Shown here piece after piece: positions 19,181 through 26,660 of a stretch of 64,000 nt of DNA. The notes beneath the pieces are model-generated. The model had not been told where the DNA came from and made no database searches. It saw only the letters and a program-made list of their open reading frames with translations. Source of the DNA: Croceibacterium_A sp044506565 (GTDB lineage: Bacteria > Pseudomonadota > Alphaproteobacteria > Sphingomonadales > Sphingomonadaceae); the NCBI GenBank assembly GCA_044506565.1, contig JBIQKN010000001.1, positions 1-64,000 on the forward strand, written 5' to 3'. A program made the position numbers and the translations under genes. Within the stretch, counting starts at the first letter, position 1; every line of letters starts with the position of its first letter.

Positions 19181-19725
19181 GCGCTCGATCGACCGTCGCC
19201 GGAATCGCCGCGATGCTCGCGGCAGGCGCCTGCGTGCCAGCGCCCGCGCCGACACCGACGCCGGCACCCGCTCCGGCGCCGGCCCCGGGACCGCCACCTC
19301 CTACACCCGCGCCGGCACCCACGCCGACCCCGCTACCGTTCGAGGGCCACTGGATGGACGCCCCCGCGACGCCCGGCGACTGGACCTACCGCGGCGGCAC
19401 GGCCGCCTTCGGGCAGCTTGGTGCGCAACCGCTGCTCACCTTGCGGTGCGATGCAGCCAGCGGGACAATCGAGATCGCTCGCGCGGGTTCGGCGGTCGCG
19501 GCACTGCAGATGCGGGTGCTGACCGAGTTCCAGGACCGTGCACTCGACGCGGTGCCTTCGGGCACCACCCCCCCGACGATCGTCGCCCGCGTACCCGCAC
19601 GCGATGCGCTGCTCGATGCGATGGCGTTCTCTAAGGGACGGTTCGCGATCGAGATTGCCGGCCTGCCGTCGCTCTACGCGCCGTCGTGGGCCGAAGTGAC
19701 CCGGGTGATCGAGGACTGTCGCTGA
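19171..19725 (+). CDS. Putative lipoprotein with Pro-Ala-rich linker, paralogue of upstream gene
   Basis: A 184-residue protein: signal MRLSARSTVAGIAAMLAAGAC with a lipobox AGAC, then a linker of about 35 residues made almost only of Pro, Ala and Thr (probably spanning from the membrane anchor), then a domain parallel to the upstream protein: GDWTYRGGTAAFGQLG, LLTLRCDAASGTIEIARAGSA, LQMRVLTEF and a C-terminal WAEVTRVIEDC. The start overlaps the upstream stop by 10 bp. Function unknown; probably an envelope protein. Confidence 0.7.
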   Translation: MRLSARSTVAGIAAMLAAGACVPAPAPTPTPAPAPAPAPGPPPPTPAPAPTPTPLPFEGHWMDAPATPGDWTYRGGTAAFGQLGAQPLLTLRCDAASGTIEIARAGSAVAALQMRVLTEFQDRALDAVPSGTTPPTIVARVPARDALLDAMAFSKGRFAIEIAGLPSLYAPSWAEVTRVIEDCR

Positions 19726-19900
19726 GGGGACTTCCGCGGCGCGGCGCGAAGCTTGGGATTCTGACGGGGAAAAACGGAAATACAAGACTTGTCTTGCCGA
19801 CTCGCGTGACTCACATTCGCAGACAGGCCGGCGGTTCACGTGGGCCTGGCTCCGGGTGAAACCGGAGCATGGCTTTCCAAGCGCGAAAGGAGGTGATCCG

Positions 19901-19957
19901 ATGTCTCATGGTTCAGCAGGGAGGTCGGTGACGACCCTCGCGGAGCATTATCGGTAA
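19901..19957 (+). CDS. 18-codon ORF with full anti-SD complementarity
   Basis: The ORF reads MSHGSAGRSVTTLAEHYR and ends in TAA. Its Shine-Dalgarno AAAGGAGGTGATCC (19886-19899) is complementary over 14 nt to the 3' end of bacterial 16S rRNA (GGATCACCTCCTTT), with about 7 nt between AGGAGG and the ATG. Such an extended match is far beyond normal ribosome binding sites in this window. The peptide has no known motif and no run of a single amino acid, so it does not look like an amino-acid attenuation leader. Whether the peptide or ribosome binding itself matters is unknown. Confidence 0.5.
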   Translation: MSHGSAGRSVTTLAEHYR

Positions 19958-20016
19958 TCACTTCTATCGCCGATAGAGGCTTCGTGGGCGGCTGTACCGG
20001 CCGCTGACCATGCGGA

Positions 20017-20054
20017 GGGCGGTTCTCGGGATACCGGGGCCGCCCTTCTCATTT
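20017..20054 (+). terminator. Terminator-like stem after the mini-ORF
   Basis: GGGCGG, a bulged T, then TCTCGG pair with CCGGGG and CCGCCC around the loop GATA, followed by TTCTCATTT. Twelve base pairs with a short pyrimidine-rich tail is compatible with an intrinsic terminator, though the T-run is imperfect. Confidence 0.5.
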
Positions 20055-20192
20055 GAATCTGGAACGCCAGCGGCGGGCACCGGATCACGATATCGGCCGT
20101 CGTCGGCCATGTCCGCGCCTGCGAGAGGCGAGCCGTTCCGCCCACGCCTCCGCCGCCCTTCCCCTTTTCGACCAGCGGGTCTAGGCAAGCGG

Positions 20193-20270
20193 AATAACTC
20201 AGTTTCACTTCATACCATTTATTTCAATTTTTCTTGCGGTTTTGTAACTTTCATACTCTAACCTGCGGCC
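20193..20270 (+). promoter_or_regulatory. AT-rich leader region of ilvE
   Basis: A stretch of about 75 bp is strikingly AT-rich against the GC-rich background and lies just upstream of ilvE. It has several TTGC/TTCA and CATACT-like hexamers, but no -35/-10 pair with ideal spacing can be singled out. It probably contains the ilvE promoter. The rest of 20056-20192 shows nothing recognisable. Confidence 0.35.
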
Positions 20271-20293
20271 CGCAAGGCAAGGACAAGGAATTC

Positions 20294-21397
20294 ATGGCCA
20301 CGCTCGCCGACCCCCGCATCGACTTCACCCACGTCCCTCACCCCGCCCCCGTCGTCGCCGCCGAGCGCGAGGCAGCGATCGCCGACCCCGGGTTCGGCAA
20401 GGTCTTTACCGACCACATGGTGACGATTGAGTGGAGCGAAGGGCGCGGCTGGCATGACGCGACGCTCGGGCCCCGCGGGCCGCTGACGCTCGACCCGGCG
20501 GCCGCGGTGCTGCACTACGCCCAGGAGATTTTCGAGGGGCTCAAGGCCTACCGGCTTGCCGACGGGAGCATGGCACTGTTCCGTCCCGACGAGAACGCTC
20601 GCCGCTTCAACGCCTCGGCGCGGCGGATTGCGATGCCCGAGCTTCCGGAACAGACTTTCGTCGAGGCAGTGCGCCGACTGGTGCGGGCCGATCGCGACTG
20701 GTTTCCCACCGTCGAGGGAGGCTCGCTCTACATGCGGCCGTTCATGTTCGCCTCGGAGGCGTTCCTCGGCGTGCGCCCTGCCAAGCAGTACAAGTTCCTG
20801 GTGATCTGCAGCCCGGCCGGCAACTACTTCAAGGCAGGCGTTCCGGCGGTCTCGATCTGGGTGTCCGAGGACTATACCCGCGCCGCGCCGGGCGGCACCG
20901 GGGCGGCCAAGTGCGGCGGCAATTACGCCGCCAGCCTGGTTCCGCAGGCGGAGGCGATCGCCAAGGGCCACGACCAGGTCGTGTTCCTCGATGCGGCCGA
21001 GCACCGCTGGGTCGAAGAGCTCGGCGGCATGAACGTGTTCTTCGCCTTCGACGACGGTACGTTGGTGACCCCTCCGCTGACCGGCACGATCCTGCCGGGC
21101 ATCACACGCGAGAGCCTGCTCACGCTGGCCCGCGAGGAAGGCCTGACCGTGCGCGAGGAGCGCTACGGCATCGATCAATGGCGCACGGATGCGGAAAGCG
21201 GGCGGCTCGTCGAATGTTTCGCCTGCGGAACCGCGGCGGTGGTCACCCCGATCGGGCGCGTCGCAGGGCGCGACGGCGAGTTCACGATCGGCAGCGGCGG
21301 CCCCGGGCAGCTGACCAGCCGCCTGCGCGCGCGGCTGGTCGCGATCCAGCGCGGCGAAGCCGCAGACCCGCACGGGTGGGTGCAGCGAATCGACTAG
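20294..21397 (+). CDS. ilvE: Branched-chain amino acid aminotransferase
   Basis: Fold-type IV PLP aminotransferase for valine, leucine and isoleucine synthesis or breakdown. The 367 residues carry LHYAQEIFEGLKAYR, RPDENARRFNASARRIAMP, YMRPFMFASEAFLGVRP, the PLP-lysine region GGTGAAKCGGNYAASLVPQ, WVEELGGMNVFF and the cofactor loop LTGTILPGITRESLL, CFACGTAAVVTPI. The length fits the class II (about 360-residue) group typical of alphaproteobacteria and eukaryotes. The ATG is preceded by AAGGA. Monocistronic; the next gene is convergent with a 4-bp overlap. Confidence 0.94.
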   Translation: MATLADPRIDFTHVPHPAPVVAAEREAAIADPGFGKVFTDHMVTIEWSEGRGWHDATLGPRGPLTLDPAAAVLHYAQEIFEGLKAYRLADGSMALFRPDENARRFNASARRIAMPELPEQTFVEAVRRLVRADRDWFPTVEGGSLYMRPFMFASEAFLGVRPAKQYKFLVICSPAGNYFKAGVPAVSIWVSEDYTRAAPGGTGAAKCGGNYAASLVPQAEAIAKGHDQVVFLDAAEHRWVEELGGMNVFFAFDDGTLVTPPLTGTILPGITRESLLTLAREEGLTVREERYGIDQWRTDAESGRLVECFACGTAAVVTPIGRVAGRDGEFTIGSGGPGQLTSRLRARLVAIQRGEAADPHGWVQRID

Positions 21398-21609
21398 CCC
21401 CGGGCGGGGTCGATCATCCAGTAGTCGGGCCGGACGCCGACCTTGCGGATCGTGCAGACCCGCTTGCCGTCGCTCCACAGCTCGGCCGCGCGTTCTCCTC
21501 GCTCGCGGTGCGCCAGGAGCAATGCGCGTCCGGGATCCTCGCTTTGAAACTCAATGCGTTTCCGGGGCTCGGCACCGTCCCCGCGGAAGATCAGGCTGTA
21601 GTGCGGCAT
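21394..21609 (-). CDS. Small conserved hypothetical protein
   Basis: A 71-residue protein: MPHYSLIFRGDGAEPRKRIEFQSEDPGRALLLAHRERGERAAELWSDGKRVCTIRKVG. Charged and soluble, with a beta-alpha-beta pattern. I recall similar short proteins in sphingomonads, function unknown. The Met at 21609 is preferred over an upstream one (21636) because AAGGA lies about 10 bp before it. It overlaps the ilvE end by 4 bp in convergent orientation. Confidence 0.6.
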   Translation of the reverse strand: MPHYSLIFRGDGAEPRKRIEFQSEDPGRALLLAHRERGERAAELWSDGKRVCTIRKVGVRPDYWMIDPARG

Positions 21610-21849
21610 GGAGTGGTCCTTCCACCGCTTATGCACAGGAAAATTGTGTCCGAAGGGGGGCTCGGAGCCTGAGATTCAGGCGGCCTGCGCCGACTCACGA
21701 CGAAGCGTTCTCTGACTACGGCGAATGGTCGGCTCGAAGGCGTTGGCCCATGCCGATCGGCCGTCCACCGATCATCGGCACGCGGACGATTTGCAGCACG
21801 CCCAAGCCGTGCAATGACGAGTCGCACCAGACAGACGGGGGTTTCCCAG

Positions 21850-23601
21850 ATGGCCAAGCCGATCGCCGCGCTCGCCTGCGCACTCGCTTCGATCTTCGCC
21901 CTACCTGCAGCCGCCCAGGATCAGGCCTGGGTCGAACGCAGTAACGCGATCACCCTGGAGGTGATCGAGATGCAGGCGCAGTTCCAGCCCGAGGGCGCCT
22001 CGCAAAGCGGGCTCGAACAATACGACGGGCTGGCGATCGATCTCGGGCCCAACCTGACCGAGCGGTTCGTGGCCGCCGAGGAGGCCAAGCTCGCCGAACT
22101 GCGCGCAGCGCTCGCCGCGGAGACCGATCCCAACGTCAGGCAGGACATCGAAATCCTCATCGACTCGCTCGAGCGCGACATCGAGGGCAGCCGGCTCGGC
22201 GAGCGGCTGACGCAGACCTGGATAGACGTGCCGCAACTGGTGTTCGGCAACCTCAACGGCGTGCTCGACGACCAGGTCGCGCCCGAGCGGCGCGTCAGGG
22301 CGGTCGAACTGCTGCAGCGGTACACTGGCCTTTACGAGGGCACCACGCCGCTGACCCAGCTCGCGCGCGACCGGCACATGGACAGCCGTGGCCCCGGCAA
22401 AGTCGGGCCCTACCGCGGCGACGTCGAGGACGGCCTGTCGAAGATCGACACTTATGTCGCGGGCATCCGCGCGCTGTTCGAGAAATACCAGATCGGCGGC
22501 GCCGAACGGGCCCTCGAGACGATGGAACGCCAGTTCGCAGAATATGTCGAATGGAGCCGCACCGAGATCCTGCCGCTCGCGCGCGAGGATTTCCGTCAGC
22601 CGCCAGAGATCTACGCGTTCCAGCTCAAGCAGTACGGCATCGACCTGCCCCCCGAGGAACTGATCGCCCGCGCGCGGCGCGCCTTCTACGAGACACGTGC
22701 GCAAATGCAGGCGCTCGCCCCGCAGGTCGCCGCCAAGTTCGGCTTCACTGGGACCGACTACCCGTCGGTTCTCGCCGAGCTCAAGAAACGCACGATTCCC
22801 AACGAGCGGATGGAAGCGCACTACGCCGACGTGCTCGGCCAGATCCAGACGATCGCCGCGCGCGAGCGGATCGTCACCCTTCCCGACTACCCGGTGCTGA
22901 TGCGCCTCGGCACCGATGCCGAGAACGCCGCGAGCCCCGCGCCGCACATGCTCCCGCCACGGCTGATCGGCAACACCGGCGAGCGCGGCACTTTCGTGCT
23001 GACGACGGGCGTCTACCCCGGCGCGACGATCGTCGCCAACGACTTCAACTTCGACGCCGCGGCGTGGACGCTGAGCGTGCACGAAGGCCGGCCGGGGCAC
23101 GAGCTGCAGTTCGCGCAGATGGTCGAGAATGGCGTCAGCCAAGCGCGCGCGCTCTACGCGTTCAACAGCGTCAACGTCGAAGGCTGGGCGCTCTACGCCG
23201 AGGCCGAGATGCTGCCCTACGAGCCGGTCGAGGGCCAACTGATCGCGTTGCAACACCGGCTGCTGCGCCAGGCCCGGGCGATGCTCGATCCGATGCTCAA
23301 CCTTCGGCTGACCGACGTCGAAACGGCGCAGCGCATCCTCGCCGATGAAGCCGGATTCTCGCCGGCGATGGTGAAACAGGAGATCGACCGCTACACCTTC
23401 CGCGCGCCCGGACAGGCGGGGAGCTATTTCTACGGCTACAGCCAGCTCGCCGACCTGCGCGTCGCCACCGAGCTCGCGCTCGGCGACAAGTTCGACCGGA
23501 TGGCCTTCAACGACTTCATCGTCGGCCAGGGCCTGTTGCCGATCGGCTTGTTGGCGCAGGCGGTGCGCGAGAAGTTCGTGCCTGCGATGCTGGCGAAGTA
23601 G
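21850..23601 (+). CDS. Secreted DUF885-family protein (putative metallopeptidase)
   Basis: A 583-residue exported protein (signal MAKPIAALACALASIFALPAAAQ). It belongs to the DUF885 group, which is distantly related to zincin peptidases: the motif HEGRPGHELQ (roughly residues 413-422) corresponds to the family HEG-x-PGH metal-binding signature. Other landmarks are GLYEGTTPLTQLARDRHMDSRGPG and the C-terminal FRAPGQAGSYFYGYSQLADLR, typical of the family. Probably a periplasmic peptidase or esterase. An upstream Met (21814) would add 12 residues before the signal peptide and is less likely. Stands alone in the context. Confidence 0.85.
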   Translation: MAKPIAALACALASIFALPAAAQDQAWVERSNAITLEVIEMQAQFQPEGASQSGLEQYDGLAIDLGPNLTERFVAAEEAKLAELRAALAAETDPNVRQDIEILIDSLERDIEGSRLGERLTQTWIDVPQLVFGNLNGVLDDQVAPERRVRAVELLQRYTGLYEGTTPLTQLARDRHMDSRGPGKVGPYRGDVEDGLSKIDTYVAGIRALFEKYQIGGAERALETMERQFAEYVEWSRTEILPLAREDFRQPPEIYAFQLKQYGIDLPPEELIARARRAFYETRAQMQALAPQVAAKFGFTGTDYPSVLAELKKRTIPNERMEAHYADVLGQIQTIAARERIVTLPDYPVLMRLGTDAENAASPAPHMLPPRLIGNTGERGTFVLTTGVYPGATIVANDFNFDAAAWTLSVHEGRPGHELQFAQMVENGVSQARALYAFNSVNVEGWALYAEAEMLPYEPVEGQLIALQHRLLRQARAMLDPMLNLRLTDVETAQRILADEAGFSPAMVKQEIDRYTFRAPGQAGSYFYGYSQLADLRVATELALGDKFDRMAFNDFIVGQGLLPIGLLAQAVREKFVPAMLAK

Positions 23602-23684
23602 CGCGCGTGTCGCCGCTCCTCGCGCAGCGGCTGATCGCCGTGCCATTCCTCGTGCTCGGCCCATGATACGTCGTCGCGTCCGGT

Positions 23685-23978
23685 ATGGTCGAGCGGCTTG
23701 GAATGCGGCCGGAGCACTGCCAGGGCACCACGGCGATCGCGCTGCTGATCGGCTGCTTCGGAGCGCAGGCGGTGCTCTCGGGACTGTTTGCAGCGTTCAG
23801 TCGGTTCCACCGCACGACGTTCCTCGTCTACGGGATCGCGCTGCTTCCCTTCTTCTGGTTCAACTACTGGTTCGTCTTTGTCGTGCCGGTGTTCAATGAG
23901 TGGATGGCGCTCGACTTCGCGTGGAACCTCGCGATGCTCGTGCTTTGCGTGGTCGGGTACCGGGCAAGCGCGCGCTAG
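23685..23978 (+). CDS. Small membrane protein
   Basis: A 97-residue protein with three predicted membrane helices: TAIALLIGCFGAQAVLSGLFAAF, TTFLVYGIALLPFFWFNYWFVFVVPVF and LDFAWNLAMLVLCVVGY. The aromatic-rich second helix is striking. An internal Met (23703) is an alternative start. No family was recognised. It ends with a 4-bp overlap against the convergent GH2 gene. Confidence 0.55.
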   Translation: MVERLGMRPEHCQGTTAIALLIGCFGAQAVLSGLFAAFSRFHRTTFLVYGIALLPFFWFNYWFVFVVPVFNEWMALDFAWNLAMLVLCVVGYRASAR

Positions 23979-25864
23979 TCGGCAGGCGCCTTCCTTGCAT
24001 ACCACTCTGCCAGCACTCCGAAAGCCAGCTTCGGCTCGCCGGTCTCGCTGATCAGGCCCTTGCGGTTCCAGCCATCCTGCACGCCGGCAAGCTGGCGCCT
24101 CGGTGAGCGGAAGTCCTTGAGGATCCAGGGCGACATGCCGGCGAGCGAAGGTATTCGCCCGGCCATCGCCAGCGTGTGGCGATAGTACTCGGCTTGGTAA
24201 TCCTCGGTGAACTTGTGCGGCTCCGCCCCGGCTTCGCGCAGCCCGATCTTCGCGTCGGCGCCGAACTCCGACAGGATCAGCGGACGGTCGGCGGGCAGCC
24301 GCCATTCGAAACGGGCGAGGTCGGACGGCCGGTCTGGCCCGTACCAGCCGTTGTAGGAGTTGACCGCAAGGACATCGACGTCCTCGGCCAGCGGGTCCGC
24401 GAGGCGCAGCACCGGGTGCCCCTCGCTTTCGTCGCGCTCGGTCAGCAGCGCCGCGGTGACCAGCCGATCCGGATCGAGCGCGCGGACGTCGGCGGCGAGC
24501 CGGGCCATGAACACATTGCGCGCCTCGGTCACCGGCGTCTCGTTGCCGACGCTCCACAACGCAATCGCCGCACGGTTGCGATCGCGCAGGATATTCTCCG
24601 CCAGCATCCGGCGGGCGTTCGCCAGCGTCTCGGCCTCGTCCCACGCGATCCGCCAGTAGACCGGCACCTCGCTCCACACGAGCAGGCCGAGCTCGTCGGC
24701 CATCCGGACCATGGTCTCGTCGTGCGGGTAATGCGCGAGGCGCACGAAGTTGCCGCTGAGCCCGTCCCTGACCCGCGTCAGCAGTTCACGCGCCGCCTGG
24801 GGCGTGATCCGGCGCGCGGGGTCGGGGCCGATCTCCTCCTCGTGCAGGCTGATCCCGCGAAGGAACACCGGCTCCCCGTTGAGCAGGATGCGCGATCCGT
24901 CGATGGCAACCGTGCGGAAGCCGACGCGGTCGCGCCAGCGGTCGTCCCCGGCGCTGACCGTGACATCGTAGAGCTTCGGCGTTTCGGGAGACCAGCGGCG
25001 CAGGCCATCTGGGGCCGGTAGCTCGAACCGCGCCCAGCCCTGGGCATCGGCAGTCGTGCGGCGCGAGACCCCGAGTTCGCCGATCGCCAGTTCGACCGTC
25101 GCACCCGCGGCCGCCGGGCCGTCGAGCGCCACGTCGACCGCGATGCGCCCGTCGCCGGTCAGGCGCACCCAGGCGTCGTCGACGAACGTCTCGGGCACGG
25201 CGATCAGCCGGACCGAACGCGTAATTCCGCCGTAAGTCTCCCAGTCGGTCACCGGCGGCGGTACGGTGCGTTCGGTGTGGGTCGAATCGACCCCGACCAC
25301 CAGCCGGTTGCCGCGCTCGCGCAGCAGCCCGGTGACCTCGAAGGCGAACGGGGTAAAGCCGCCTTCGTGGCGCCCCAGCCGCTCGCCGTTGAGCCATGCC
25401 TCCGCCGCGTAGTTGGCGGCGCCGAAGCGGACGAAGTAGCGCATCCCCGATTGCGGCGCAGCATCGAACCGACGCTGGTACCAGACCAGGCCCTGGTAGT
25501 GCCGCATCTCCGGCGCGTGGGTCAGCCAGCTTGCCGGAAGCTCGGCGCGCGGCGCGGTGTCCATGTCGTACTCGAACAGCGCCAGCGGGTCCGCCGCCCG
25601 CGCCCGCTCGACGTCGACATCATCCCACCGCCGGTGCCCGCGGCCGGGAGCCTCGCCGTGGAAACCGGCAACGCCGTCGCGATAGGGATCGATCGAGTAG
25701 GTCCAGCTTCCGTCGAGCGACTCCCCCTCGCGCAGGTCGGCCGCGGCGAGGACCGGTCCCTCGGGCAGCACCTGCGCCGCGGCGCCGGCGGCAGCGAAGG
25801 CCAGCAGCACGGCGGCGAAAGCGGCGCTCACGAGAGGGACAAAGATCGCTCGAAAAGCTGTCAT
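23975..25864 (-). CDS. Glycoside hydrolase family 2 (beta-galactosidase/glucuronidase type), exported
   Basis: A 629-residue secreted or periplasmic glycosidase (signal MTAFRAIFVPLVSAAFAAVLLAFAAAGAAAQ). GH2 architecture is visible: sugar-binding jelly roll (LPASWLTHAPEMRHYQGLVWYQRRFD), immunoglobulin-like domain (VDVALDGPAAAGATVELAIGE) and TIM barrel with RILLNGEPVFLRGISLHEE. The acid/base is the Glu in IALWSVGNETPVTEARN, the nucleophile the Glu in PLILSEFGAD. The length suits beta-glucuronidase or a short beta-galactosidase. The frame extends to 26110 without signal or RBS, so the Met before TAFRA is used. Possible operator half sites lie 40-65 bp upstream. Confidence 0.88.
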   Translation of the reverse strand: MTAFRAIFVPLVSAAFAAVLLAFAAAGAAAQVLPEGPVLAAADLREGESLDGSWTYSIDPYRDGVAGFHGEAPGRGHRRWDDVDVERARAADPLALFEYDMDTAPRAELPASWLTHAPEMRHYQGLVWYQRRFDAAPQSGMRYFVRFGAANYAAEAWLNGERLGRHEGGFTPFAFEVTGLLRERGNRLVVGVDSTHTERTVPPPVTDWETYGGITRSVRLIAVPETFVDDAWVRLTGDGRIAVDVALDGPAAAGATVELAIGELGVSRRTTADAQGWARFELPAPDGLRRWSPETPKLYDVTVSAGDDRWRDRVGFRTVAIDGSRILLNGEPVFLRGISLHEEEIGPDPARRITPQAARELLTRVRDGLSGNFVRLAHYPHDETMVRMADELGLLVWSEVPVYWRIAWDEAETLANARRMLAENILRDRNRAAIALWSVGNETPVTEARNVFMARLAADVRALDPDRLVTAALLTERDESEGHPVLRLADPLAEDVDVLAVNSYNGWYGPDRPSDLARFEWRLPADRPLILSEFGADAKIGLREAGAEPHKFTEDYQAEYYRHTLAMAGRIPSLAGMSPWILKDFRSPRRQLAGVQDGWNRKGLISETGEPKLAFGVLAEWYARKAPAD

Positions 25865-25904
25865 CGCGACATCATGGAACGGCGAACGCGATGTAGGAAA
25901 GCGG

Positions 25905-25930
25905 TTTGTCGACCAATCTGGTCCGGACCG
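25905..25930. promoter_or_regulatory. Candidate operator pair upstream of GH2
   Basis: TTTGTCGACCAA (25905-25916) and TGGTCCGGACCG (25919-25930) are adjacent imperfect palindromes about 40 bp upstream of the GH2 start. They resemble GntR-type half sites (GTC/GAC around a short centre) and are loosely similar to the TTTGTC-N-GACAAA sites near 56.65 and 62.68 kb, but the central spacing differs by one base. Confidence 0.3.
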
Positions 25931-26046
25931 GATCAGTCGTCCCGATCGGAGAAGCAAACCTGTCCGGCATCGGTTTCCGACCGGCGCGTTCTGCAGGATC
26001 TCGAAGATACGCTCAAGCCGAGGTTGGAACTGCTGATCACAATGCC

Positions 26047-26571
26047 TCACCGATCGACTTCGCATTTGGTATAGCGATCTGCGCCCCGGAGCGACTTCTG
26101 CAATTTGCACAGCAGAGTCACGAGCTGGCGGCTTTCCACGGCGGTCAGCGCCTCGGCGAACAACCGACGTTGCGAGTCGTTGAATTCCAGCGCGCTCTGC
26201 AGCTGCGCCTCGCCCTCGGCCGTCAGGCTGAGTCGGAGCCGCCGGCGGTCGGTCGGGTCCCGTTGCCGCTCGACGAGCCCCGCGGCAGCCATTCGCCGGA
26301 GAATCAGCGCGACGTTGGGCAAGTCGATGACCAAGGCTTCGGCAATCTGCGTCTGCGAGATTCCGGGATTCGCGCCGATGAGGATCAGGGTAGCGAAATA
26401 GCCGGACGGCTTGCGAGGGGCGGCGTCCTGGCGAGTTCTCCGCAGCGCGTTCCAGATCGCGCGGCGAGTGATGTGCACCTGGAAGCCGACGTCGTCGGCG
26501 AGAATGCCCATGTCGAGTTCGGCGCCGGTGGCTTCGGCCGTCTCCGGCGCAACTCGCTCTTCGCGTGCCAT
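26047..26571 (-). CDS. MarR-family transcriptional regulator
   Basis: A 174-residue regulator with a clear MarR winged helix: PSGYFATLILIGANPGISQTQIAEALVIDLPNVALILRRMAAAGLVERQRDPTDRRRLRLSLTAEGE, where DRR-R in the wing is the MarR DNA-binding signature. MarR proteins often sense aromatic or phenolic ligands. It is divergent from the c-type cytochrome gene, with a 90-bp shared promoter region containing an inverted repeat, so it probably controls that transcription unit and perhaps the catabolic genes that follow. Confidence 0.88.
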   Translation of the reverse strand: MAREERVAPETAEATGAELDMGILADDVGFQVHITRRAIWNALRRTRQDAAPRKPSGYFATLILIGANPGISQTQIAEALVIDLPNVALILRRMAAAGLVERQRDPTDRRRLRLSLTAEGEAQLQSALEFNDSQRRLFAEALTAVESRQLVTLLCKLQKSLRGADRYTKCEVDR

Positions 26572-26617
26572 CCCCGGGTGGTGCGCAGCGGGGGCTTGCC
26601 TGTCAATCGGAACAACT

Positions 26618-26632
26618 TAGTTTTTATAACTA
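26618..26632. promoter_or_regulatory. Inverted repeat TAGTT-N5-AACTA between marR and cytochrome gene
   Basis: A short AT-rich inverted repeat lies in the 90-bp intergenic region between the MarR gene (minus) and the cytochrome gene (plus), about 30 bp upstream of the latter's start and overlapping the probable promoter (TTTTTATAAC). Size and place suit a MarR dimer site. Confidence 0.4.
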
Positions 26633-26660
26633 TATCGAACGGGCGAATCGGGAGGGATTG

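Larger units (their letters stand above)
19849..20055 (+). ncRNA. Structured short transcript or leader with an embedded mini-ORF
   Basis: Between the lipoprotein genes and ilvE is a compact unit: hairpin 19849-19868 (GCTCCGG/CCGGAGC, 6-nt loop), a very strong Shine-Dalgarno, an 18-codon ORF, a palindrome TCTATCG-C-CGATAGA (19963-19977), stem GCGGC/GCCGC (19988-20004) and a terminator-like stem. No larger gene fits. It could be a dual-function small RNA or a leader that regulates translation; since about 240 bp still separate its end from ilvE, classical attenuation of ilvE is not certain. Upstream, 19783-19796 is a palindrome CAAGAC-TT-GTCTTG that may be an operator. Confidence 0.45.

Noticed and set aside
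19886..19899. Remnant of a 16S rRNA gene
   Set aside because: Only the complement of the 3' 14 nt is present; flanking bases do not continue into rRNA, and an ATG follows at Shine-Dalgarno distance.
20017..20054. Classical attenuation of ilvE by a branched-chain-rich leader peptide
   Set aside because: The 18-codon peptide has only one Leu, one Val and no Ile, and about 240 bp separate the stem from ilvE; no alternative anti-terminator pairing is obvious.
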